This document shows, in pieces, positions 21,812 to 28,663 of a DNA stretch of 30,327 nt. Each line of letters opens with the position of its first letter. Position 1 is the stretch's first letter. Location of the stretch: contig CAYRML010000012.1 of the NCBI GenBank assembly GCA_964425485.1, forward strand, positions 1 through 30,327, written 5' to 3'. The position numbers were made by a program, and so were the translations under genes. The notes below the pieces were generated by a model that saw only the letters and a program-made list of their open reading frames with translations, was not told the origin of the DNA and searched no databases. Origin of the DNA: CAYRML01 sp964425485. GTDB taxonomy: Bacteria > Bacillota > Dehalobacteriia > UBA4068.

Positions 21812-23217
21812 TGAAAAAGAAATTTTTCTTGGGTTTACTGCTCAGCACTATATTCATAATGGCTTTTTCTGCCTCCGCTTGGGCGGTGGATATTCGGGTT
21901 TTGCTCTCCAACAGCAATAGCAGCCTAAATTTTTCCGTGGCGGATGGAGAATATACTTTACTGGATCGAAGCACTTCTTTCCCCATTATGAATTGTACTG
22001 CCGGTGATGAAATTACCGTTTCTCTGCAAGGATCCGCTTTTAAAGTTACGGTCAGTGGTGATGATCTAGGTTCTTTCAGCGGCCCTATCAACTTGCAGGC
22101 TGCTGATAAGGAGGCAAAATTTTCTTTCCGATCTACCAAATATCGCGGCTCTTTTTTAATCAGCAAAAGCTCCAGCTCCATGATTGCGGTCAATATACTG
22201 GATCTGGAAAAATATTTATATGGCGTTGTCGGTAAAGAAATAGGCTATGGCGCGCCGATAGAGGCTTTGAAGGCGCAGGCCGTATGCAGCCGTTCCTATG
22301 CCTATGCCAGCCGCAATCTCTCGTCCGCTTATGATGTGACCGCCACGACATCCTCCCAGACTTATGGTGGATACAGTGCGGAGCTGGTGAGCGGCGGTGT
22401 AAATGTGATCGAGGCAGTAGATGATACGGAAGATGAAGTGATTTATTATAAAAACCCATCTACCAAGGCCAAAACTGTTGTGTCCGCTTTTTATCATGCC
22501 AATGCCGGCGGTTATACGGAAAATGTGGAGAATATTTGGGGCCCAGCTGCGCCGGTGATACCATTTTTGGGTGTTGCTTCGCCAGAGGATGCCGCCAGCT
22601 CTTCATATAGCTGGCAGAAAACTATCACAGCCGCGGAAATGGTCAGCCTGGCCAAAAGTTATGGTGGTAAGGATATAGGTGAATTTGAGAAATTACGCAT
22701 TTATAAAACCAATGATACCGGCAAGGGCACTGCTTCCGGAAGGGTTTATAAGATAGAAATAATAGGAACTGAGGCCACGGTAACGGCCACCAGAAATGAT
22801 ATCAGAACGGCCTTGGGCGGCCTGCGCAGCACTCTTTTTGATGTTTCTACCTCTTCCGGCGGGGTAGCGGGTTCCGTTTGGATCAAGGGCTCTGTAGGCG
22901 CCGCGGAAAAAAACAGTGATATGGGCGGCTTGTATGCCATGGGTTCCGATGGTGTAGCCCGCAAGGTTAATGACGGCAATGAAAGTTTTTATATAGTTAC
23001 GGCCCAAGGCAAGCAGCAGATTTCTCAAGCGGCACCTGCAGCCACGGCCACAGGCGAAACCATTATTGTGAACGGCAGGGGTTATGGTCATGGTTTAGGC
23101 ATGAGTCAAGCGGGTGCTATTGGCATGGCCAAAAATGGTAGCAGCTATGAGGATATATTGTTGCGCTATTTTATGAACAATGATGAAGACAGTAATTTTT
23201 ATCTGGATACTTTATAA
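21808..23217 (+). CDS. spoIID: SpoIID/LytB-domain protein
   Basis: 469 residues with a signal peptide (MMKKKFFLGLLLSTIFIMAF, cleavage after ASAWA near residue 26). The SpoIID/LytB domain covers ~130-235, with the core DLEKYLYGVVGKEIG and EALKAQAVCSRSYAYA (the Glu of KEIG is the likely catalytic residue). The C-terminal part closes with the conserved RGYGHGLGMSQAGA and YEDILLRYF. SpoIID is a lytic transglycosylase that drives engulfment with SpoIIP and SpoIIM; LytB-type relatives act in vegetative cells. The gene sits inside the ruv-que operon, so constitutive expression and a vegetative role are possible. Start ATG 21808 overlaps the queH stop; ATG 21811 is equally possible. Confidence 0.85.
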   Translation: MMKKKFFLGLLLSTIFIMAFSASAWAVDIRVLLSNSNSSLNFSVADGEYTLLDRSTSFPIMNCTAGDEITVSLQGSAFKVTVSGDDLGSFSGPINLQAADKEAKFSFRSTKYRGSFLISKSSSSMIAVNILDLEKYLYGVVGKEIGYGAPIEALKAQAVCSRSYAYASRNLSSAYDVTATTSSQTYGGYSAELVSGGVNVIEAVDDTEDEVIYYKNPSTKAKTVVSAFYHANAGGYTENVENIWGPAAPVIPFLGVASPEDAASSSYSWQKTITAAEMVSLAKSYGGKDIGEFEKLRIYKTNDTGKGTASGRVYKIEIIGTEATVTATRNDIRTALGGLRSTLFDVSTSSGGVAGSVWIKGSVGAAEKNSDMGGLYAMGSDGVARKVNDGNESFYIVTAQGKQQISQAAPAATATGETIIVNGRGYGHGLGMSQAGAIGMAKNGSSYEDILLRYFMNNDEDSNFYLDTL

Positions 23218-23233
23218 GCGATACTTTATAAGC
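23206..23233. repeat. 14-bp perfect tandem duplication across the spoIID stop codon
   Basis: GATACTTTATAAGC occurs twice back to back (23206-23219 and 23220-23233). The first copy encodes the last codons and the TAA of spoIID; the second is spacer directly before the queA ribosome site GGAGG. This looks like a recent slippage duplication. Confidence 0.85.
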
Positions 23234-23250
23234 GGAGGTAAGCTTTCTGC

Positions 23251-24276
23251 ATGACCAATGTAAGTGATTTTGATTATTTTTTGCCGGAGGAATTGATTGC
23301 GCAAGAACCTATCGAGCCGAGAGATTCCTCTCGTTTGCTGATTTTGCATAAAAATAGCGGGCTGGTGTGCCATGAACATTTTTATAATATCGGGCAATTC
23401 CTAAAAGCAAATGATGTTTTGGTTATCAATGATACCAAGGTGCTGCCGGCCAGGCTCTTTGCCCAAAAATCGACCGGCGCTACCATCGAGCTGCTTTTAT
23501 TGCGCCAGCTGGGACTGAAAACCTGGCAGACTTTGATTCGGCCCGGACGCAAAGCGCCTGTGGGCAGCCGGCTTTATTTTGCCAATGGCAACTTGCAGGC
23601 TAAAGTCATAGATACGGCCGAAGAAGGGACTCGCATCATCGAATTTTCCTATGAGGGTGATTTTTTCACTTTACTGGATGAGTTGGGGCAGATGCCCTTG
23701 CCCCCTTATATCAAAAAGACCTTGGAGGATAAAAATCGTTATCAGACAGTCTATGCCCGGGAAAAGGGCAGCGCGGCCGCTCCTACGGCCGGTCTGCATT
23801 TTACTTTGCCCCTTCTGGATAAATTGCAGAAGGACGGTATCGAAATTGCTAAATTGATGCTGCATGTGGGGCTGGGAACTTTCCGGCCGGTGAAAGCGGA
23901 CAAAGTCGAGGATCATGTCATGCACCGTGAATTTTATCGGCTGCCGCAGGAGACCGCCGACAAGATTAACGCGGCCAAAGCCGCCGGCGGACGAGTGATA
24001 GCGGTCGGAACCACCAGTGTGCGCACTTTGGAAACTGTGGCGCAGCCGAATCAGCCGCTGCAGGCGTCGGAAGGGTGGACGCAGACCTATATTTACCCTG
24101 GTTATCAGTTTAAGGTCGTAGATGCCATTATCACCAATTTTCACTTGCCCAAAAGCACTCTTTTGATGCTGATATCGGCTTTTGCCGGCAGAGAAAATGT
24201 TCTGGCTGCTTATGAAGAGGCTATTAAAGAACGTTATCGTTTTTTCAGCTTTGGAGACGCCATGCTGATACTATAA
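23251..24276 (+). CDS. queA: S-adenosylmethionine:tRNA ribosyltransferase-isomerase QueA
   Basis: 341 residues starting MTNVSDFDYFLPEELIAQ, the usual QueA N-terminus. Further signatures are EPRDSSRLL, NDTKVLPARLF, the GSAAAPTAGLHFT segment, HVGLGTFRPV and the ending TNFHLPKSTLLML and FFSFGDAMLI. QueA transfers the ribosyl part of SAM to preQ1 in tRNA, giving epoxyqueuosine, the QueH substrate. The ribosome site GGAGG (23234-23238) is rather far (12 bases) from the ATG. The gap to spoIID is 33 bp and includes a 14-bp duplication. Confidence 0.97.
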   Translation: MTNVSDFDYFLPEELIAQEPIEPRDSSRLLILHKNSGLVCHEHFYNIGQFLKANDVLVINDTKVLPARLFAQKSTGATIELLLLRQLGLKTWQTLIRPGRKAPVGSRLYFANGNLQAKVIDTAEEGTRIIEFSYEGDFFTLLDELGQMPLPPYIKKTLEDKNRYQTVYAREKGSAAAPTAGLHFTLPLLDKLQKDGIEIAKLMLHVGLGTFRPVKADKVEDHVMHREFYRLPQETADKINAAKAAGGRVIAVGTTSVRTLETVAQPNQPLQASEGWTQTYIYPGYQFKVVDAIITNFHLPKSTLLMLISAFAGRENVLAAYEEAIKERYRFFSFGDAMLIL

Positions 24277-24292
24277 ATTAAGGAGAATCGCT

Positions 24293-25411
24293 TTGACGAT
24301 AAGCTATACTTTAGAAAAGGAAGACAATCAATCTATGGCCAGGGCAGGCCTTTTGCATACCGCCAGAGGTGATGTGCAAACACCGGTTTTCATGCCGGTG
24401 GGTACGGCCGCAACAGTCAAAACCGTATCGCCTGATGAATTAAAGGAATTGGGCGCGCAGATTATACTCAGCAATACCTATCATCTCTATTTGCGTCCAG
24501 GACATGATCTGATAGCGGAGATGGGCGGATTACATGGCTTTATGAATTGGGATAGGCCAATTCTGACGGATAGCGGGGGCTTTCAGGTGTTCAGCCTGGC
24601 CTCCATGCGTAGGATCACTGATGAGGGTGTGATGTTTCGTTCCCATATAGATGGCTCGCCGCATCTTTTCACGCCGGAGAAGGTCATGGAAATAGAGATG
24701 GCTTTGGGCGCGGACATCGCCATGGTCTTTGATGAATGCAGCGCTTATCCTGCTGATGTGCGGGAAGTAGGACGGGCAGCGGCACGTACGGCGCAATGGG
24801 CTCGACGCTGCAAAGAAGCTCATAATGATAGCCGACAGGCTCTTTTTGGCATTGTCCAGGGCGGTATGATAAAGTCCTTGCGCCTGGAAAGCGCTGCCGA
24901 TATTTGCGCCCTGGATTTCCCAGGCATCGCTATTGGCGGGCTCAGTGTAGGTGAACCCAAAGAGCTGATGTACGAAGTTTTAGACTATACCACTCCGGTT
25001 CTGCCGAAAGATAAACCACGTTATTTGATGGGGGTTGGCTCCCCGGATTGCCTGGTGGAAGGTGTTGCCAGAGGCATAGATATGTTTGATTGCGTGATGC
25101 CCACCCGCATGGCCCGTAATGGTACGGTGCTAGTGCCGGAGGGGCGCCTGGTTATCCGCAATGCTCGCTATGCCCGCGATAAGCGGCCTTTGCAGGAAGG
25201 CTGCGGCTGTTATGCTTGCCGCAATTTTAGCCGGGCCTATATCAGGCATCTGATCAAAGCCGGAGAAGTCTTGGGCATACGCCTGACCACAATCCATAAC
25301 CTCTATTATCTGACCCATCTGATGGACAAGATGCGGCAGGCTATATTGGATGGCTGTTTTGCCGAGTTCAGACGCCAATTTTGGCAGACTTGGCGGGATG
25401 GAAATATCTAG
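24293..25411 (+). CDS. tgt: Queuine tRNA-ribosyltransferase (tRNA-guanine transglycosylase)
   Basis: 372 residues with a TTG start (24293) behind AAGGAGAA. D93 in TDSGGFQVFS is the catalytic acid/base, GIVQGG binds substrate, and FDCVMPTRMARNGT carries the nucleophilic Asp. The zinc ligands are in the C-terminal GCGCYACRNFSRAYIRHL. Tgt swaps G34 for preQ1 in tRNAs with GUN anticodons; QueA and QueH then finish queuosine. It is the last gene of the operon and is followed by a terminator. The yajC/secDF genes that often follow tgt are absent here. Confidence 0.97.
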   Translation: MTISYTLEKEDNQSMARAGLLHTARGDVQTPVFMPVGTAATVKTVSPDELKELGAQIILSNTYHLYLRPGHDLIAEMGGLHGFMNWDRPILTDSGGFQVFSLASMRRITDEGVMFRSHIDGSPHLFTPEKVMEIEMALGADIAMVFDECSAYPADVREVGRAAARTAQWARRCKEAHNDSRQALFGIVQGGMIKSLRLESAADICALDFPGIAIGGLSVGEPKELMYEVLDYTTPVLPKDKPRYLMGVGSPDCLVEGVARGIDMFDCVMPTRMARNGTVLVPEGRLVIRNARYARDKRPLQEGCGCYACRNFSRAYIRHLIKAGEVLGIRLTTIHNLYYLTHLMDKMRQAILDGCFAEFRRQFWQTWRDGNI

Positions 25412-25432
25412 TAATATGAAAAAGAGGATAAA

Positions 25433-25469
25433 AACAAAAACCACCTAAAAATAACAGGTGGTTTTTGTT
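25433..25469. terminator. Terminator of the ruv-que-tgt operon
   Basis: Perfect 14-bp stem AACAAAAACCACCT / AGGTGGTTTTTGTT with a 9-nt loop. Also positioned to end the convergent Cys-rich gene, 61 bp away. Confidence 0.9.
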
Positions 25470-25529
25470 AACTGAGATATAATTAAAGGAGATAATGATT
25501 ATATAAATGTTACACTATAGCCGCCATAA

Positions 25530-26360
25530 TTATTGATTGGCATAAGGGCAGCCACTGGTTGTTGAAGGGCAAGTGTTATTTGTTGAGGGGCAAGGGCTTC
25601 CCGCGCCGGTATTACCTGAGGGGCAGTTTCCATTATCTGCTATACAGTTGCCTACGGCTTGCCCATTTGGGGCACAGTTATTGCCCAGACATTGATTGAG
25701 CAATCCTGCATAATCACCAGCGGAAGTTACGGCTTTCAGACAATCATCCAGCGATAAATTTGCACATGTTTTTACAGTAACCGTGGCCGGATTGAAAGCG
25801 GCCGATTTTATGACGGCATTACTATTACATTTATTTTTTTCTGTTGCCTGATTATTTGCACAGGTCTTAGTTACACATCTGGTATTTGCGGCACATTCAT
25901 TGCCAGAACAATTTTCATCGGCACAGTTAGAGCAGTCAGCGCAATCGACACAATCAACGCAATCGGTGCAATCTGCGCAGTCATCACAGTTGGCGTCGGA
26001 ACAGTTTTTTGCGGCTGCTGTATCCGATGCTGCCGCTTCGGCATCTTTAGTATTGACTGCCCGATCGCTTATTTGTTTAAACCAGGCACAATCAGATGGC
26101 GCTGTGTCGCCGGATTCAAAACAATCACTGGTATTGCAACTCGCGCTATCATTAACAGCGGTGGGGCAAGCGGCAGCTTGGACGGTGGTCGTGGTTGCTG
26201 TTTGCTCATCAGCGGCGGAATTGGTACAATCCTCAACGGCGTAATTTACTGTATCTGTGTTCGGCTCTTTGTCGGAAGCAAGAGCATTGAAGCTAAAAGA
26301 TAATATCACCAATGCCATAGCTAATACCACAAAAAACCAATGCTTTTTGAAAAATTTCAT
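25530..26360 (-). CDS. Exported, highly cysteine-rich protein of unknown function
   Basis: 276 residues from the minus-strand ATG at 26360, which has AGGAGG five bases upstream (26366-26371). Residues 1-28 are a signal peptide (MKFFKKHWFFVVLAMALVIL..., cleavage after NALA). The mature part has 28 Cys and is rich in Asn, Asp, Ala, Ser and Thr. Three zones are visible: a Thr/Ala-rich start; a core (125-146) with eight Cys exactly every third residue, mostly D-C-x triplets (CDDCADCTDCVDC...); and a C-terminal zone with four C-P units (CPSG, CPST, CPST, CPYA; 246-274). One half-conserved helix (NLSLDDCLKAVTSAGDYAGL) separates them. No enzyme motif is seen. Metal binding, disulfide-crosslinked surface or spore-layer material are possibilities; none is proven. 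Confidence 0.65.
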   Translation of the reverse strand: MKFFKKHWFFVVLAMALVILSFSFNALASDKEPNTDTVNYAVEDCTNSAADEQTATTTTVQAAACPTAVNDSASCNTSDCFESGDTAPSDCAWFKQISDRAVNTKDAEAAASDTAAAKNCSDANCDDCADCTDCVDCVDCADCSNCADENCSGNECAANTRCVTKTCANNQATEKNKCNSNAVIKSAAFNPATVTVKTCANLSLDDCLKAVTSAGDYAGLLNQCLGNNCAPNGQAVGNCIADNGNCPSGNTGAGSPCPSTNNTCPSTTSGCPYANQ

Positions 26361-26818
26361 TATATTCCTCCTATGTGTTTTATGTTTCTCTACCAACAAC
26401 TCTTTAATTAAAAATCATCTATTCAGTAAAGATGATAAAGTTTAGTTTTAATTAGTTTAATTTCAGCCCCCCTCTCATTTGCCTCTATATTTTCTTAGCA
26501 GAATACTCTTTGAGGATCAAAATTATATTGAATCACTCAACATAGGTTTCCCGTGAATTGCGCAATATCACTGATTTACCATTTGTTGTGTTACAGTTTT
26601 TTTTAATTCTGCCTAGTTTTAGTCATTCCTTTGGTAAAAAGTTCCTGCAAGATTTCATATGTTAGATTTGTAGGAAAAGTTTTTTGACCATGTTAGCTTT
26701 TACCTGCCTTGGTAAAAAAGTATAAAAACATATTTTACCAATAACTTGAGTCCCAGCCAGTTATTGCCAGTCTTGATAATTAAGCTGATTTTACATAGAT
26801 TTTATATTAAGATAAAAT
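26361..26818. other. Long AT-rich non-coding region upstream of the Cys-rich gene
   Basis: About 460 bp with no credible protein gene on either strand. It separates the two minus-strand genes (Cys-rich protein and cysK). It holds a recurrent TTGGTAAAA/TTTTACCAA element between 26575 and 26741 (listed separately). I found no promoter with both boxes for the Cys-rich gene, so its control may use another sigma factor or an activator. Confidence 0.5.
26575..26741. repeat. Five copies of a TTGGTAAAA-type element in alternating orientation
   Basis: Full copies: TTGGTAAAA at 26631-26639 and 26709-26717, and the inverted TTTTACCAA at 26733-26741. Partial copies: TTTACCAT at 26575-26582 and TTTTACC at 26698-26704. 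Neighbouring copies form two alternative inverted repeats (26697-26704 with 26711-26718, and 26709-26717 with 26733-26741). The arrangement resembles repeated operator half-sites or competing hairpins. Confidence 0.5.
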
Positions 26819-26859
26819 AAAAAAAGGAGCGCAAACAGTATTGCTTGCGCTCCTTTTTT
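26819..26859 (-). terminator. Terminator of cysK
   Basis: GGAGCGCAA / TTGCGCTCC stem with A7 and T6 on the flanks, 17 bp beyond the cysK stop on the minus strand. Symmetric, so it could also block plus-strand transcripts. Confidence 0.9.
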
Positions 26860-26876
26860 ATTAAAATCCAGGAAAA

Positions 26877-27812
26877 TCATTCAGCAAAAAACAGGTCTGT
26901 AGAGAGATATCTTTCACCACCGTCCGGAAGAATGGCCACAATGTTTTTGTCTTTATTTTCCGGCAAAGCAGCCAATTTTGTGGCAATAAAAGTTACGGCA
27001 CCGGAAGAGATTCCTACTAAAAGACCTTCCTTTTGGGCCAGCTGGCGGCTTGCCGCATAGGCATCATCGGTCGTGATGGTGGCAATGGAATCAAAAAGAG
27101 TAATATCAACGATTGTGGGGATGAAATTGGCACCAATGCCCTGTATTTTATGAGGACCGGCCTTACCGCCGGAAAGAAGAGGAGAGTCGGCCGGTTCTAC
27201 GGCCACAATTTGCAGATGCGGATTATATTCTTTCAGCTTTCTGCCGCAGCCGGTGATGGTGCCGCCTGTGCCTACACAAGCCACTAAGATATCGATTTTG
27301 CCCTTGGTATCACGCCAGATTTCTTCGGCAGTGGTCCGATAATGGATTTGCGGGTTAGCAGGGTTCTCGAATTGTTGAGGAATGAAGGCGGAGGGCAATT
27401 CTGCAGCCAATTGTAATGCTTTGTCTATAGATCCCTTCATGCCATCAGCACCCGGCGTCAGCTCCAACTGCGCCCCTAAGGCTGCCAAGAGGCGGCGCCT
27501 TTCCACACTCATGGTTTCCGGCATGGTCAATATCAATTTATAGCCTTTGGCCGCTGCAGCCATGGCCAGCCCAACACCTGTGTTACCACTTGTGGGTTCG
27601 ATGATTACCGTATCTTTTTTGATCAGGCCGGATTTTTCCGCCGCTTCGATCATGGCTATGCCTACCCGGTCTTTAATGCTGCCGCCAGGATTGAAATATT
27701 CCAGTTTAAGCAATAAATGGCCCTGTAAATTATGGGAAGCGCTATAATTTTTCGGTTCCAAAATCGGGGTATTGCCCACCAAGTCCAGGATAGTGCCAGC
27801 AAAAAAGGTCAT
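26877..27812 (-). CDS. cysK: Cysteine synthase (O-acetylserine sulfhydrylase)
   Basis: 311 residues from the minus-strand ATG at 27812; the longer frame begins at 27827, but the ribosome site GGGAGGG lies inside it, 6 bases before 27812. The PLP lysine is K47 in NPGGSIKDRV. PTSGNTGVGLA is the substrate loop, VGTGGTITG the phosphate-binding loop, and VGISSGAV follows. The enzyme makes cysteine from O-acetylserine and sulfide. It is monocistronic, with its own promoter and terminator. It is next to the Cys-rich gene but separated by a terminator and ~460 bp, so a functional link is only a guess. CysK versus CysM cannot be fully settled; the pattern fits CysK. Confidence 0.95.
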   Translation of the reverse strand: MTFFAGTILDLVGNTPILEPKNYSASHNLQGHLLLKLEYFNPGGSIKDRVGIAMIEAAEKSGLIKKDTVIIEPTSGNTGVGLAMAAAAKGYKLILTMPETMSVERRRLLAALGAQLELTPGADGMKGSIDKALQLAAELPSAFIPQQFENPANPQIHYRTTAEEIWRDTKGKIDILVACVGTGGTITGCGRKLKEYNPHLQIVAVEPADSPLLSGGKAGPHKIQGIGANFIPTIVDITLFDSIATITTDDAYAASRQLAQKEGLLVGISSGAVTFIATKLAALPENKDKNIVAILPDGGERYLSTDLFFAE

Positions 27813-27842
27813 TTTCATCCCTCCCATACCAATCTAAGTATA

Positions 27843-27870
27843 AGTATATTACTAAATATTATGCTGTCAA
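27843..27870 (-). promoter_or_regulatory. Sigma-A promoter of cysK
   Basis: Minus strand TTGACA (27865-27870), 16-bp spacer, TATACT (27843-27848). No T-box or S-box leader is present, because the start codon follows within about 30 bp. Confidence 0.7.
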
Positions 27871-27907
27871 TAATTTTTATGGAAATATAAAGGATAATAT
27901 GCGTTCT

Positions 27908-27920
27908 AAGATAATATCTT
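27908..27920. promoter_or_regulatory. 13-bp palindrome upstream of aroQ
   Basis: AAGATA-A-TATCTT is a perfect dyad 34 bp before the aroQ start. It might be a small operator; an AT-rich chance palindrome is equally possible. Confidence 0.25.
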
Positions 27921-27954
27921 TTAATGAGGAACAATAATCGTAAAGGGGTAAGCC

Positions 27955-28389
27955 ATGGCAAATTTAATGATAATTCACGGACCAAATCTTAATATGTTAG
28001 GCATAAGGGAGCCGGAGATTTACGGCCGCACGACGCTCAGTGAACTCAATCAAATGATAAAAGAGAAAGCATGCAAGCTGGATTTTAATATTGAAATCCA
28101 GCAGAGCAATCATGAAGGAGTGATTATTGATCTTATCCACAGTGCTTATGGCCATATGGACGGCATCATCATCAATCCCGGCGCTTATACGCACTACAGC
28201 TATGCGATTGCCGATGCCATTGCTTCCGTCAGCCTGCCGGTAATAGAAGTGCATCTCTCCGATATCAGCAAAAGAGAGGAATTCCGCCGGCATTCTGTGA
28301 TCAAAGCGGTGTCCGTGGCACAGATCGCAGGGCTTGGTACAGGCTCTTATTTAGCTGCTTTGGATAAAATGGCGGAGTTATTGGCCTAG
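27955..28389 (+). CDS. aroQ: Type II 3-dehydroquinate dehydratase
   Basis: 144 residues, ATG behind AAAGGGG. Active-site residues are in place: GPNLNMLG (9-16), Y23 as base in EIYGRT, N74 in INPGAYTHYS, E98/H100 in IEVHLSD, and R111 in FRRHSV. The enzyme dehydrates 3-dehydroquinate to 3-dehydroshikimate in aromatic amino acid synthesis. It is followed 18 bp later by feoA, and the three plus-strand genes aroQ-feoA-feoB may be co-transcribed, although the iron genes are unrelated in function. Confidence 0.96.
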   Translation: MANLMIIHGPNLNMLGIREPEIYGRTTLSELNQMIKEKACKLDFNIEIQQSNHEGVIIDLIHSAYGHMDGIIINPGAYTHYSYAIADAIASVSLPVIEVHLSDISKREEFRRHSVIKAVSVAQIAGLGTGSYLAALDKMAELLA

Positions 28390-28407
28390 TTTGTAAGAGG
28401 GTTGAGC

Positions 28408-28641
28408 ATGAATATCAGCGATATGCGCATCGGGCAAAAAGCCATCATAACTTCCATGGAATTGCCTCTGAAAGTGCAACGTAAATTTACGGATATGGGG
28501 CTTACCACTGGTGTGGAGATAATTTTGCGCCATATAGCTCCTTTGGGGGATCCTTTATGGCTGGAGGTTCGGGGCTATGATCTGGCCTTGCGTAAAGCGG
28601 AAGCCAAGAGCATCAATGTCAATTTGTTGACAAGGGATTAA
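28408..28641 (+). CDS. feoA: Ferrous iron transport protein FeoA
   Basis: 77 residues from ATG 28408, behind AGAGGG (28396-28401); an in-frame TTG at 28402 lies inside that site. It is a single SH3-like FeoA domain: MNISDMRIGQKAIITSM, then FTDMGLTTGVEIILRHIAPLGDP, then the ending GYDLALRKAEAKSI. FeoA is a cytosolic accessory protein of the FeoB ferrous-iron transporter, whose gene starts 22 bp later. No clear Fur box was seen between aroQ and feoA. Confidence 0.93.
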   Translation: MNISDMRIGQKAIITSMELPLKVQRKFTDMGLTTGVEIILRHIAPLGDPLWLEVRGYDLALRKAEAKSINVNLLTRD

Positions 28642-28663
28642 AGACCTTGCAGAGGGCGATTAT

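Noticed and set aside
25477..25516. TATAAT box, AAAGGAG ribosome site and ATG downstream of tgt, plus a partial Fur-box-like GATAATGATTAT
   Set aside because: The ATG is followed by a stop after three codons, no -35 box fits, and the Fur-like match is incomplete and not upstream of an iron gene.
25900..26244. Plus-strand frame with repeated Gln-Ser units (QSAQSTQSTQSVQ)
   Set aside because: It is the antisense reading of the Asp-Cys repeats of the minus-strand gene, which has a signal peptide and a proper ribosome site.
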